From positions 1 to 64,000 of the forward strand of contig JAMDHS010000106.1 in assembly GCA_029717555.1 (NCBI GenBank): a DNA stretch of 64,000 nt. Reading direction: 5' to 3'. Under the pieces are notes generated by a model, which was not told the DNA's origin, made no database searches, and was given only the letters and a program-made list of their open reading frames with translations. The position numbers and the translations under genes are program-made. Within the stretch, counting starts at the first letter, position 1, and each line of letters starts with the position of its first letter. Positions 23,661-34,969 of this stretch are shown in pieces. This DNA is from Peribolospora baueri. Taxonomy: Eukaryota > Basidiomycota > Peribolosporomycetes > Peribolosporales > Peribolosporaceae.

Positions 23661-26147
23661 ATGTCCAGCGCCCCTTCTTCCTCCCCTCACACTCACCCGC
23701 ACTCACGTCGCGGCAGGCTCACCAGACTCGTCCGTGGCCTTCGATGGCTTTGGGTTCTCGTCGTGCTCTACGCCGAGTACGGCGCGTTTCGAATAGACGT
23801 CGACAAGTGCCAATGGCCGGTCGGTAACGGGGGAGAAGACACTTGGGTGGGTGGGGGCCGGATTGTTCATGGACGTCCATCGGCTCCATCGGCTTTAGAC
23901 GCAGCGGCTCCCGGCTTCCCTCTCACGCTTTCAGATCCCACTCAAAAGTTCGAGCTTGATCGACTCACTCGTCTTTCCTTCTTCTCTCGCAGTCACCTTG
24001 GCTCGCAGCAGGACATCGCCCGTTCCACGTTCTCCTCGTTGCCGATCCTCAGGTGAATAGTTGAATAATATGTTGCGTTCATGCAGGTATACACTGCCAA
24101 GGACCTCTTCCTACCACCCCTCGTCTTCGAGCGCACGCGTCTGTCCCAAGCCCAATTTGACCTCTTCCATACTTTTCCCTCCTTCCGGTCTCTACGGTGC
24201 TTCCTCAGATCATTGACCCGCAGTTATCCTACCCCACCCGCCCCTACTTCCTCGGGAAGCTCACCCAACTCATCACAAACCAGTACCTTCGGAAGAGCTG
24301 GAAGCTCCTCCTTGCGAGACGACCTCCGGATGCTGTGTTGTTTCTTGGGGACCTGATGGACGCCGGCGTTGCTTTGGACGATGAGGCGTGGGTACATCTA
24401 GACCGCCCCAAGTTCTACTCGCGTCTCGTCAGAAATTTCATTTCTTCTCACACCAAAGCAACTGATCTTCTGCGCTGTCCGCCTGATTCACAGCTTCTCC
24501 GCTACCCTCGCCACCTTCCGCACCATCTTCCCCGCGCCCCTCTCCAATGCTCAATTACCCATTCATTACCTCCCAGGAAACCACGACCTACCCTGCCGCA
24601 CACAATCCAACCGCACCCATATACGCTTCGCTCAGAACATCGGTCCGATCGAATACGTGACTGAATTGGGCAACCACACAATCGTAGCTGTAGACAGTCT
24701 CGGTATAGCTGAGGCGGGGAGGGAGTGGGAGGAAGAGCAAACGCTCTCGGGCATGAGATGGCGGGGCGTGGATGAATGGCTCGCGAGCGGGAAGAGGAGT
24801 AGGGCGCTGGAGTTCGTAGAAGGAGTCGAGAACAGTGAGCCAACTGCGACGTTCAGCGGATGAACTCTGCGTCGATCGTCCTTCCTTTCTCGGGCATCAC
24901 TCGTCGAGTTCGTGTTTCCGGCGCCCGCCTCTACCTTCTCGCTCACTCGGTCGCGCCCCCCTCGTCGCCTTGCCCCCAATCCAAGTCAACCCATCGCTTC
25001 CCCGCCTACTCCTCTCCCACATCCCTTTCCAACGCCCTTCCCAATCCTCCTGCGGACCTCTGCGCGAACACAACCGTGGCATCTTGCAGGGCTTCGGCAA
25101 AGGGTATCAGAACTTGCTCGACAAAGACATGAGCGAGTGGGTCTTGACCAGGGTCGGCCCTGTCGCCGTTTTCAGGTGGGTCGTCGTCTTTCGGAATCGG
25201 AAGTCAGATTGGGTTTGGCCTGAGGAGAGTGACGATCTTCGTCAAGCAACGGAGGCCGAGGGGGGCCAGAATTCTCGAGAGCTCATCATCATGTTCCATT
25301 CTATCCTCTCCGGTCCAACCCCATCGTCCTCTCATATTGGACCTCACCCCTTTCCTCCCATAGCGGCGACGACCACGACACCTGCGTGCACATTCACCGA
25401 TTACGCGACAGGTCGATCCCCGAAACCACGGTGCGACCGATGTCGATGGTGATGAACGTCCGTAGACCCGGCTACGCGCTCGTCTCGCTGCTCAACCCCG
25501 CCTCCACAGGGAATGGAGCTGGATCTTCTTCCTCTTGGTCGTATGATACGCTCCGCATGACGACTTGCTTCCTCCCCGACCAGATCCGCCTCTATCTCCA
25601 CCTCTACCTTCCCCTCTTTGCCCTTTCCGTGGCGACGATTTTACTTGTCCATCTCCGGGCATACGTTTCAGAGTGGAGGGGAAGAGCCGCGCAGGACGGA
25701 GAGGGTGCGGTCGAAGGCGAGGATGAAAGTGTTGACGAAGAGGCACTGCTAGGTGGAAGAGGGACCAAGAAGGGTGTGTACGTGAGCGCTGGAGAGGGAG
25801 GAGACAAAGGCAAGCTCCGGGATGGATGGCTCGGCATGCGATCCCGCGGCGCGAACGGCAACGCGATGGACAGCGGTTCGCCGCCCGACCGTGCTCCCGA
25901 GTCTGGTTCGCATGACAACGCTGACGGGGGCGGTGGGGATCCGGACGGCAAGTCACACGGACACTCGGACCAAGGACGAAGACAGCAACAACAGCCGCTG
26001 CTCGGCTTTTCGTCCACCGACTTTGGAAGAAGGGCGAGAAGCAGAATTGCCTTGGGACACTTCGGAAAGGTCGTCGCCGTTTCGGTGGTCCGGGCTGCGT
26101 GGGTGCCTGTGATCGTCTACTTGGGGGTATGGTGGACGTTCGCGTAA
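23661..26147 (+). CDS. CDC1: Cdc1/Ted1-type metallophosphoesterase (GPI-anchor remodelling)
   Basis: ER/Golgi membrane metallophosphoesterase of the CDC1/TED1/PGAP5(MPPE1) family, which removes ethanolamine-phosphate from GPI-anchor mannose. The N-terminal TM is LRWLWVLVVLYAEY. Metal-site motifs appear in order across exons: LLVADPQ (23993-24052), VLFLGDLMDAG (exon from 24209), IHYLPGNHDLPC, GNHTIVAVDS, then LLLSHIPFQRP and CGPLRE (exon from 24986), PVAVFSGDDHDTC spanning the 25175/25364 junction, and SMVMNVRRPGYALV. The C-terminal half has two more hydrophobic segments (LFALSVATILLVHL, VVRAAWVPVIVYLGVWW) separated by an acidic Gly-rich cytosolic loop. The splice between 24392 and about 24490 could not be fixed; the frame for SATLATFRTIF resumes after it. 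Whether it is closer to yeast CDC1 or TED1 is not decided. Confidence 0.82.
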
Positions 26148-26557
26148 GCATGGGATGACAGAGGATGGGTCGAGCGCTTATTAGTCGTCGCAATTCTCGA
26201 TGAGGATGACGGTGCAGCAAAGTCCCTTTGGCGCTTACTTGTACTTTATAATGTAAGAATAGTAGCACTCGGCAGTCGTTTCGTTCTTGTCTGCTCGCTT
26301 TTTCCCCCGTCGGCTAGAGTGGACAGCGATTAAATGTGCGGTAAGGTATGCCGGGCGAAGGGCAGGTGAACGCGGCAAGGTACGCCAGTCGAGCGGCCCG
26401 CCCGTTCACAGGGAGAAAAGCTAGAATTAGATGAGAAAACAGGGGGGAAGAAAGGACCAGGACGGTTTTACCAGCGTCGCTGGCAGGGAAGCCGACAGGG
26501 AAAGACGGAAGAGGCCATGTCCGGTCAACCGTCCTATTCTGCGTCTCGGCTTCCTCA
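26148..26557. other. Convergent intergenic gap, no feature seen
   Basis: 410 bp between the 3' ends of the phosphoesterase and oxygenase genes. Should hold both 3' UTRs; no conserved motif recognised. Confidence 0.4.
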
Positions 26558-27873
26558 TCAGCCCATCCTCGATCTTCGGCCCTCCGATTGGCCCCTGCGC
26601 TCATCCCACGCGACGACGCTAACCTCCTCCACGAACCCGACCAACACGACCCTCCGTCCGTCGCTGATATCCACGCCCGCATGCTCGAGCTTGCCATCAT
26701 GCAAGAGCGCGGCGCCTTGGCGGAGGAAGAAGGTATGAGAGAGGCTTGAGTGGGAGAAGCGGGTGCCTCCGCCGGTGAAAGAAGCGGGGTCGTTGAGAAG
26801 GAGGGAGAAGGAGAGGAGGCTCCCGTCCATGTGAAGGGCCAGACCTCTTTGGGAGCCGACGCCTCGTCGCCGTCGCCGTCGCCGTCTGTCCTCTTCCGCT
26901 TCCGCCTCCCGAAAGCCAGCCTCGTGCTGGCCGTCGACGCTGTTTGAGACTCCTTGCTCTCCTCGATCCTCCTCGTCGACCGCATCGTAAGAGACGACAA
27001 ACAAATCCCTGAACCCGAGCCCTCCCTTAGGAAAGCCGGTCGTCTCCTCAAGGGGTGCCAAGACCCTCTCTCTCACCCACCCGGAGATCTGATCCCGGTT
27101 CCCAGGCGGAAAGTGAGAGACGGGCACGTCGGTCGTCGAGAAGGCGCCGTGTCTAGAGGTGGTGAAGCCGTGCGAGGCGACGTGCGTCTCTAGGGTGGCA
27201 AGGATGGCGGCGCATTCAGAGGCGGAGAGGATCGGGTCGAGGACGGTGGGCAGGAGCGGCGCTCGTACGCGAATCGAGGATGGGCGGTCGCTCGGACCAC
27301 CTCCGGACGACGCGGGCGTCTCCTTCCTCGTTTCTTCCTCGTGCGTGCGCGATGAGGTCGAGGCCGGAATGGCGTGCGTCGTAGCCTCCACGGCCTCGTC
27401 CATACCAATCCATATCGCCAGACCGGACTCGACCTCGCTCTCCACGTCCTTCGATCCGTTCAGCTCGTCCAGGTTTGCGAGACCGATCTGTCGAAGCATG
27501 ATGTACATCCTTCGTGCGTCCGCTGAGGAGCGATGGACGCAAGTTTTGTTGGCCAGGTCAACAGCGCCTCTTCGGAGCTATGTAGTGGGAAAGGAGACAG
27601 ACATGTGTCAAAGAGGAGAGGCAATGCTCCCAAGTCAAATGAGCGGGCCGGGGAATGTTCACCGACAGCCGTAGCCGACCCGAACCGAATCGGTCCACTC
27701 ACCCGGACAAGGTACGCCTTCTTCCTTCGGAGCGCATCCTCTCGCTCTCGCGTCGGCGACTCGGACGCAAAGAGGTCCAACGCAAACCGACTTTCCTCAT
27801 CGCCATTGACCTCGTCCGGTCTCGCTGATTCGCGAAGGTCCTTTTCCTCGGTACCAAGGTCCATGAACGGCAT
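26558..27873 (-). CDS. 2-oxoglutarate/Fe(II) dioxygenase, prolyl-4-hydroxylase-like
   Basis: Predicted Fe(II)- and 2OG-dependent oxygenase. Two exons: 27873-27703 (57 codons, phase 0) and 27577-26558, joined by GTGAGT...TAG. Exon 1 is acidic (Asp/Glu-rich). Exon 2 has the double-stranded beta-helix landmarks: LFVVSYDA, then LALHMDGSLLSFSLLLN with the first iron His and Asp (HxD), FTGGGTRF, and GAALLHDGKLEHAGVDISDGRR, where HAG carries the second iron His and the later Arg contacts 2OG. An Arg-rich insertion with eight consecutive Arg breaks the domain between SYDA and LALHMD. The substrate is unknown; related fungal proteins are annotated only by domain. A downstream intron near the C-terminus (donor-like GTTAGC after GFVEE) would shorten the tail. 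Confidence 0.75.
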
Positions 27874-28119
27874 TGGCCGGCAGGACCACCGATCGAGGTT
27901 GGTCCGGCAGGAGACTGACCAGCTCTTACACGAGGAGCAGTGGATCCTTCCTAATTTACGCGACGCGCGTCGACCAGAGAAGGCCCAGATGAGATGGACA
28001 CGCCGGCCTCAGTCTCGAAAGCAAGGCGACACTGCCGATGCCAACCGTTCCTCATTATAAACATGGCGCTTGGGTCCACGGAGGGATGTGTGGTGAGCTA
28101 GTTAAGAACTACAAAAAAA

Positions 28120-28147
28120 GGGCAGGGCAGGGCAGGGCAGGGCAGGG
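28120..28147. repeat. (GGGCA)n microsatellite
   Basis: About five perfect GGCAG pentamers in tandem. Confidence 0.85.
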
Positions 28148-28290
28148 GCGTGTCCGCAGAAAAAGCAAATCTACATACTTCCTGTATAACGAGCTCACGG
28201 AAAACGAACGACAAGCAGAAGAGAGCATGCGATGAAAAAAAGGCGGCGAAGGGACGCGAATGATGATGACGACGGTGACGGTGAGGGCGA

Positions 28291-28313
28291 CGATGATGAT
28301 GATGATGATGATG
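28291..28313. repeat. (GAT)n microsatellite
   Basis: Seven GAT triplets within a longer GAY-rich tract that begins near 28259. Confidence 0.85.
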
Positions 28314-28518
28314 AAGGTGACCGACTAGATGAGGGATAGGACGGGCGTATATGGAACGAAGACAAGGGATTCGGGAAGTTTGACGAGGGTGGATAACATA
28401 ATGTCCGATGGAAAGCGGGAAGAAAAGGTGGAAGATCGATTTTCAGCGCATTGCCATCCCCTGCCGCAAAACGAAACCAAAAAGGACCGCGGAGGTCGCC
28501 AGCCTGCTCTCAGCCAGC

Positions 28519-31111
28519 TCAGGGCATGGTCAGCTGGCCGAGGGAGCGGTTGACGGTGTGGGTGATCTGGTTCTTGGCCTTGCTCATGCCCCTGCTCCAG
28601 ATGCCTGAGCTGCAGGAGGACGAGTTGGAGGGAGAAGGCGAAACGGAACGCTCGATGCGAGCGCCTATAGTGGCACTGTTGGCTCGCTGCGGGGGCGTGA
28701 AGGTGTGCGCTGGCTCGCGGATGGCGGGAGCCGGTGCCGGTGCCGGTGCCGGGCGAGGGTAGCAGAATGCAGCGTCAAAGTCCGGTGGCGCGTCGAGGAC
28801 GCCGGGATTGTTGGTCTTCGCAACAGGGCGAGGAGGCGGCCCGCTTGTTGTCGGCATCGGCATGGAGGAGAGAGAAGAGAAAGAGGAGACGGAGGACGTA
28901 GGATCGTGGCGGACGTGGGGCAGGTCCGCAAAGCGTTCCAGGCTTTGCAAGCTTCCCTGGGAGTCTTTACGGCAGAAGGTGGGCGATGGCGAGGGGGACG
29001 ACTCGTGGCGCTCGCGGTCGCGGTCACGATCGCCCTTGCGAGAGGAGCCGCGAGTGAAGAAAGAGCGGATGGAGGAAGGCGAGTGGAGACCGCGGAAGAT
29101 GTCGTGCTCTGGCGTACCCGGGCTGACGGGCAACTCGTCCATCGACGAAGGTGCTCCGCCGAGGAAGGCGGAAACCAGTTGACCCTTGCCCCTGGTGATA
29201 GAGCCGGCCGGAGAGCCGCTCTCAGAGCCTCTGGATGGCGACAAGGAGAGGGCTGTCGGTCCGGTTAGCGAGTAAGATCGCTGAAGAATGGGAACGGGCT
29301 GCTCTTGCTGCTGCTGCCCGACCACATCGGAGGCCGCCGTCGATGGCCTGTTCGCCGTCGGCTTGCGCAAGTCGTCCAATGGGCCTGCAGAACCTTGCCT
29401 CTGATGAGGTAGCGTTGAACGCTGGACTCTGGAATCAGATGGAGCCATAACGGCCGTCCGCTCGGGTGCGCGTGTCGAGTTGGAGAGGGCCTTGGACGCA
29501 TACGGAGTCCCTGGGTGTGGGGCGCCAAAAGGCTGCAACAAGGGCCGAGGAGGGCCAGTCTTTCGAACCAGAGCCGGGGCCTTGACACCTTCGGTGAAGT
29601 GCGCCAAAGCCAAAGGGGCCACCGAAGCGTTCTCCTGAGGGGCAGAGGTCGTGGCTGAGAAGGACTTGTCGTCGTCATCCGACTGGCTCCCCGCTTCAGA
29701 ACGCGCGTAAATTCCCCGATCTGAACGCGGGCTGCACGAACCATCGTCCTCGTCGGCGGACGACGAAACACCCTGACCCTGGTCACGGCGACGGCGGCGA
29801 CGAGAAGCAGATCGGTCAAGCCGGTTCGCTTTCTTGGCCGCCATCTCCTTGAACCAGTGGAACGAGGACCTGAGCTCGTTAAGGCTAGGAGAGCCCTCGC
29901 TGCGCATAGCAGCTCCCCTCTCCTCTTCCGTGGTATTGGGCCCAAGGCCATAAAAGGCGTCGATGAACTCATGCCAGGTATTGGGGAAGTCATCGTTCGT
30001 CGCCATGCGTGGCGCAGGCGGTTGCTCCTCCGGGGGAGCTTCTGGAGCCACGGGAGCCCTAACCGGAGGCCTGTTGGCTCCTTGAGCAGGTGCCGGGACC
30101 GGTGTCGTGGTTGGAGTTGCGACCGGGGCCGCCAACGGGGCCGGTACTGGCGCCGCGACCGGTGCCGCAACCGGTGCTGGGGCAAGAGTATGTCCCCGGG
30201 TCGACTCGCTTTCCTTGGGCGCTTCTTCGACCGCTTTGGTGACTCGGTTCGCTACTTCAGCCGTACTTCGGGCAGCAGCAGCAGGAGGTGATCCGGTCGT
30301 CTTCGACGCATTCGCTTGAGAGGAAGGCTCGGGCGAGGGAGACGAGCCGTCCACGTCCTTCGCCTCGTCCGCTTTCTCGACGCTGCCTCGCTCCGCGCCC
30401 GCTCGATCGATCTGCTCGTCCATCTCGGACCGGCCATCGACGGCCTCGTTGGCAGGGGCAGGGGCCGTCGGGTGGTGAAGAGTAGCGGCGCTAGAATCAG
30501 CTCCCCCTCCCCCTCCGCCCCACACCAAAGGCGTCCCAATAATACCATGCCTCGCCTTCCTATCCTTCCGTCTCGGCCTCAGCCTCTCAGACCGATGAAT
30601 GGCCAATTCCTCAACAAGACCTCCCTCGCCGCCGACGCCGCCGCCGCCATCGGCATTCGTCGTCGTCGTCGTACTACCCGCCGCCGCACCGGGCCGGAAG
30701 GTCATATCAACGGAGCGGGACACATAGGGCAGTACGCCATTTTTTCGGAACATCCGACCCCCCGTCGTCTTGGTCTTGGTCGCGGCCGCGTCTGAGACGG
30801 CGGCAGGAGCGGAGGCGACGGAGCAAGAGGAGACTGTGGAAGTGGTAGACGAAGACTCGTAGCCGCCGTCGCCTTCGCTCTCCACGAGGCTCGCTGCTGA
30901 AGAGGCGGATGCGGTGCGCAAGTGGCCGGCGGAGGAGGGTACGGAGGAGGCTGGGGACGACGGTCGCTGAAGGGCGGTCGGGTCGGGATTGGGAGAGGTG
31001 GAGCGAGACGCAAGGTTTTCTTCAATCGTCGAAGCGGACGCCTGTCGACGCGCATTGTGGAAGGTGGTAGACCATGGTCGAAACGAATCCTGCTGCTGCT
31101 GCTGCTGCTGC

Positions 31112-31142
<31 letters not shown>

Positions 31143-32778
31143 GCTGCTGCTGCTGCAAGTTCGCCAACAGCATCAACTCTCGAGGACCGGAGTGAGGGGA
31201 AGGCGACGTCCGGCCGGTGGCCGGCGTAACCGACGTGGTGGACGCCGATGCAGAGCGACCGCGCTGGCCTGCAGGCAAAGCCGCGCCCATGGCGTCTGAG
31301 CCGGACCGGAAGCGCTTGTCTGCTGTACGCGCTGGGGCGCTGACAGTGCCAGACGCTGGTGTCGTCGTTGTCGCTGTCGCTGATGCCTCTGCGTCGGTCT
31401 GCTTCTGCTGCTGCTTCTGTTGCTTCTGTTGCTGCTGTTGAGGACTCGGAGAGAAGACGGAGGAAGCGGAAGACGCGGTGTCCATGGGCGTCGGCGAGAA
31501 CAGGCTTGAGGCTGGTCCGGCGGACGTGGACCCGGACGACGGAGTGGTGGGGGAGAACATGGCAGAAGACGCGAGGCGGGTGTTTGACGACGACGGAGAG
31601 GGGTCCACCGGCGCGTCCTGCGAGGGTCGAGAGGAATGGAGGGAGAGGAAGTTGAGCGCCAAGCCGATGTCGTTCTCGTTGGAGTGTGCCTTGGAGGGGG
31701 AGCCGCTTCTCGGGTTGCCGCTCGTTGACCCAGCACTGTTCACCACTCTCATCGGAGCGGGAGAGGCGTTGAAGGGGGTCGACCGACGAGGAGAAGGCGG
31801 ATCATGGAGGGCGGCGGCGAGGTGCATGGCGACAAAGGCAGCGGATGTGAGCGGTGGGTCGGCAAGCACCTCCTCCTTCAGGTCGTCATCATCCGAGTCC
31901 CGCCTATTCGTCGGCGGCGTCCGTGATGGCGGTGCGACGTTCCGGACGGCCTGGCCGCGGTCTGCTTCGCGCTCGCTAAAACTCTCTTTCGCTCGTCCCC
32001 CCTGCTCGTATCCCGATACGGAATTCCCTCTAGGTCGAGAGGAGGAAGAGGATGGGCTTTGTATTGGAGCGTGACCGTCCGCGAGCGCCGGCGAGGCGGC
32101 GGGACTACTTGCCCTGAGGTCAGCGATGGATATGCCACGAGAGAGCTCGTCAAAGACGGCGGACATCTCGTCGGCCATGCTCCTGATATGCTTGGTCGTG
32201 GACTTTTTCTTCTTCCTTCCCGTCGAACCCCCTGGGCTGGATCGGGCGGAGCTGGTGGCGCGGAGTGCGGGTTCGGAAGGGCGGGAGTGAAGAGAAAGAG
32301 AGTAGGGTGAGGAAGAAATGGATGATGGCACGGCCGTTGACGTCGTCGGCCGGAAGCGATCGGAGGCTGACATGGGCGGGGAGAGGGAGGCAGAGGAGTA
32401 CACGGAGCGGAGGCTGGGTGCTGAAACGGGGGTGGGGATGGAAGAGGAAGAAGCTCCGAGGTCGGGATGATGGTAGAAGGCCTCTCCGCTGCGTCGAGAT
32501 GTGCGACGGCCTTCGACGGGGGTGAGAGAACGGGCAGGGGAGAGCGGGCTTGCGATGGAAATGCTGAGCGACGGTGGTGGAGAGGAGTGGCCCTGGAAGC
32601 GAGAGACGACGGCGCGGGCGAGGGGAGAATGGGAGGACGGCGTGGACGGCGAACCGGTCTGTGCGCTTGGGTAGGAACCCGCTGATGAGGCTCGCGAGAA
32701 GGGCCATGCAGTACCGCTTGTCCGAGAGGGGGAGGCTGCCAGGCTGTCCGACGGCCCAGCGTTTGCGTTTGGTCGCAT
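28519..32778 (-). CDS. Large intronless Ser/Pro/Gln-rich protein of unknown function
   Basis: A single uninterrupted frame of 1,419 codons, exceptional here because most neighbours are split by introns. I do not recognise a named domain. Seen: an N-terminal Ser/Pro-rich half with many SP sites; a helix-like segment KHIRSMADEMSAVFDELSRG near residue 200; an uninterrupted poly-Gln tract near residue 560; GRMFRKNGVLPYVSRSVDMT and IHRSERLRPRRKDRKA near the middle; a Pro-Ala/Pro-Val repeat; a more ordered block FPNTWHEFIDAFYGLGP and SSFHWFKEMAAKKANRL; and RSFFTRGSSRKGDRDR near the C-terminus. Low complexity plus polyQ suggests a disordered scaffold, signalling or transcriptional regulator, but that is only inference. 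The Met at 32778 is the first in frame and is taken as the start. Confidence 0.7.
31090..31157. repeat. CAG/CAA tract coding poly-Gln
   Basis: On the plus strand, CTG triplets flank a central block of TTG triplets; on the minus strand this reads as mixed CAG and CAA Gln codons inside the 1,419-codon gene. The CAA interruption makes it less prone to slippage than pure CAG, yet the length is probably polymorphic. Confidence 0.9.
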
Positions 32779-33181
32779 CGTCTTGGAGGACGAGCCGACG
32801 CAGGGAAGCGCAGGCGAGCCCGTGGCAGCGAACGGAAGAGGGGAGAGCCGAAGGGCGAGGGGGAGGAGCGAGTGGTGAGAGAGAGAGGTCGGCGACGATC
32901 TTCCAGTGAAGGGAGGCCAGGTCGGTGCGAGGCCGTGGGCGGGGGAGAGGGAGGATGGTGGAAGAGGGAAGGAACAGGCGAGAGGGAGGGCGAAGTCGAG
33001 GGCAGGGAAGAGGCGAGGCGTGTGACGGATGCCGGGAGGAGGAGATATAAAATCCGCTTTCGTAAGGACCTTGGTGGTCCACGCCAGGTCAGGTCAGGTC
33101 AGTCAGGTCAGGTCCGCGGTGGGCGAGATCGAGTCCGTCCAGTGCAAGTCCAATCAATCTCTCTCCGTCCCGTCCAGTCCA

Positions 33182-33209
33182 TCTCTCTCTCTCTCTCTGT
33201 CTCTCTCTG
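33182..33209. repeat. (CT)n microsatellite
   Basis: CT dinucleotide tract with one GT interruption. Confidence 0.85.
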
Positions 33210-33388
33210 GCTGTGCCTGTCTCGAGTGTCGGCAAAAATGCTGATGCCGAGCGCTGGCCGGGCACTGGCACTGGCACGCGCACGTGAGGGATCCGCGAGT
33301 GCAGCCAAACATGACCGCCGATTATTAGCGATTAGCTGGGGAAGTGGTGCCAGGCGATGATGGCAAGCGCTTTCAGACATCCCGCTGG

Positions 33389-33413
33389 ACAAGACAAGAC
33401 AAGACAAGACAAG
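33389..33413. repeat. (ACAAG)n microsatellite
   Basis: Five tandem ACAAG pentamers. Confidence 0.85.
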
Positions 33414-33490
33414 CAGGCCGACGCCAATCCCTCGCCCCGGGCCGTCCCATCAATCCTTCCGAGGGCGCCTGCCGCCCGCCTCCTGCCAGC

Positions 33491-33516
33491 CAGAGCAGAG
33501 CAGAGCAGAGCAGAGC
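33491..33516. repeat. (CAGAG)n microsatellite
   Basis: Five tandem CAGAG pentamers followed by an unrelated CAC triplet run at 33522-33540. Confidence 0.85.
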
Positions 33517-34271
33517 GTCAGCACCACCACCACCACCACCCCCTCTTCGTCGACCAGCCAGCCAGGGCGGCGACGAGCACGACAGGCAGAGAAGGAACAT
33601 AACAGACGAGCCTTAAGACGCGTCCCAGAGACGACCAGCGTGCGCCTTTCCGACCTCGCCCGCCAGTCGACGCCCGCGCCGTGCTCCGACGTCGATCGCA
33701 GCGCGCCCCACACATACTGCCGCAAAACCGCCGCGTGTGGGAGGAAGGTTGTGCGACGACGGCGGCGGTCAGCGGCGCCGACGCTCATCATCAGGCACAC
33801 AACGCCGCCTAGAGCGCAGCACAGAGCAGCGCAGCGCATGCGAGTACTTAGAGCCCAAGGAAGCGCCCATGACCAACAAAGTCGGGCCCATGAACGTGAA
33901 AGGTTGTGCTCCGTCGCTGTCCGCGACCCACTCACCGCCTGTGCTGTGCTGTGCGGTCGCCCGACACCGCGTGTCGAAGTTGCCGCCTTCTTCCACCCCG
34001 TCGCCGTCGGTCCACCACCGTCCATCCATGTGCGGCAAAGGCTCGATGCTAGATAGCGACGCGGAGTGCATACGCGTCGATGAATCTCCGTCACGACGAC
34101 CGGTAGGACGAACAGAGTCATTCGAGACCTGCCTGCGCACCGCGGCCGTGGGCCCAGTGGACGTGGACAGGGTGGGAACAGCAAAGAGCATTTCGGGACC
34201 GGCTCTTGTGCGAGGTCCGGCCTCGGCTCAGCCGTTCCGGGCGCCGAGACCGGTCCGCACGGCGTCCTGCC

Positions 34272-34367
34272 GAACAGAACAGAACAGAACAGAATAGAAT
34301 AGAATAGAATAGAACAGAATAGAACAGAATAGAACAGAATAGAACAGAATAGAACAGAATAGAACAG
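34272..34367. repeat. (GAACA/GAATA)n pentanucleotide tract
   Basis: About 19 pentamers of AGAAY, with the last base alternating C or T in blocks (several C, four T, then a regular C/T alternation that gives a 10-bp higher-order unit). It is the longest simple repeat in the window besides the polyQ tract. Confidence 0.9.
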
Positions 34368-34969
34368 AGGCCGACACCGCGGCTGGAATTCGCGGCTGCC
34401 GGCGTCGACGACCTTCTCTACTTCTCGCCGGACGTGCCGCAAAGCGATGACACAATCAACGTCGACGACGTGCGACGCCCTCGTTTGTCCCGAAGTACCA
34501 TCTTTATTCCTCCTTTTCTTTCCTTCTCCTTTCCCCGGCCGTCGCGACTGGCTCTCGCCGTCTCGCCCGTTTCGAATGTGCACCAGAAAGAAGTGCCCTA
34601 TAGAAAAATCCAGAACTTACTCTCCAAGGTGTAGTTGTGGAGATGGAAAGTTCTCGTCTCCTGGAAATGACCATGACCAGGCTAGAGCGCATGAACTCTT
34701 CGAAGGACGAGCAGATCGACGGATCGAACGAACGCGCCGCGTCCGACGGAAGAGAGAGGAGAGAGGAAAAACGCGACCAGTAGGCGGGGCGTCCCGTGCG
34801 AAGGAAGTCGAAGCCACCGCTTTGACTGTCTGCTTACAGGGTATACAAAAGGGAGGCGGAAAATGGACAGAGGCAACAAGAAGCATCGGACGACATGGGT
34901 GCTCGTCGAGGAATCACCACCGAACTTTCGCGGGCGGATCGTTCCTCCCGGGAATCGGCCTAAAGTCTC

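Larger units (their letters stand above)
27874..28518. other. Intergenic region with short tandem repeats
   Basis: 645 bp between the start of the oxygenase gene and the stop of the next minus-strand gene, so it holds the oxygenase promoter and the 3' UTR of the neighbour. Two microsatellites are annotated separately. No coding motif was found. Confidence 0.5.
32779..34969. other. 2.2-kb upstream region rich in microsatellites, no supported gene
   Basis: Upstream of the 1,419-codon gene. Holds four tandem-repeat tracts (listed separately). Open frames cross the repeats on both strands, but their products are repeat-encoded and carry no family motif. It may contain a long promoter or a 5' UTR intron for the gene to its left. 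Confidence 0.5.

Noticed and set aside
30922-31299. Plus-strand frame with poly-Leu from the CTG/TTG tract
   Set aside because: Antisense of the polyQ run in a 4.26-kb open gene; poly-Leu frames of this type are translation artefacts.
34272-34367. AGAAY tract as a telomere-like repeat
   Set aside because: It is a pentamer lacking the G-rich TTAGGG-type unit, lies inside the window and is flanked by ordinary genes.
33450-34583. 377-codon minus-strand frame containing repeated LFYSVLFCSI units
   Set aside because: The hydrophobic repeat is simply the AGAAY microsatellite translated; no domain and no splice support.
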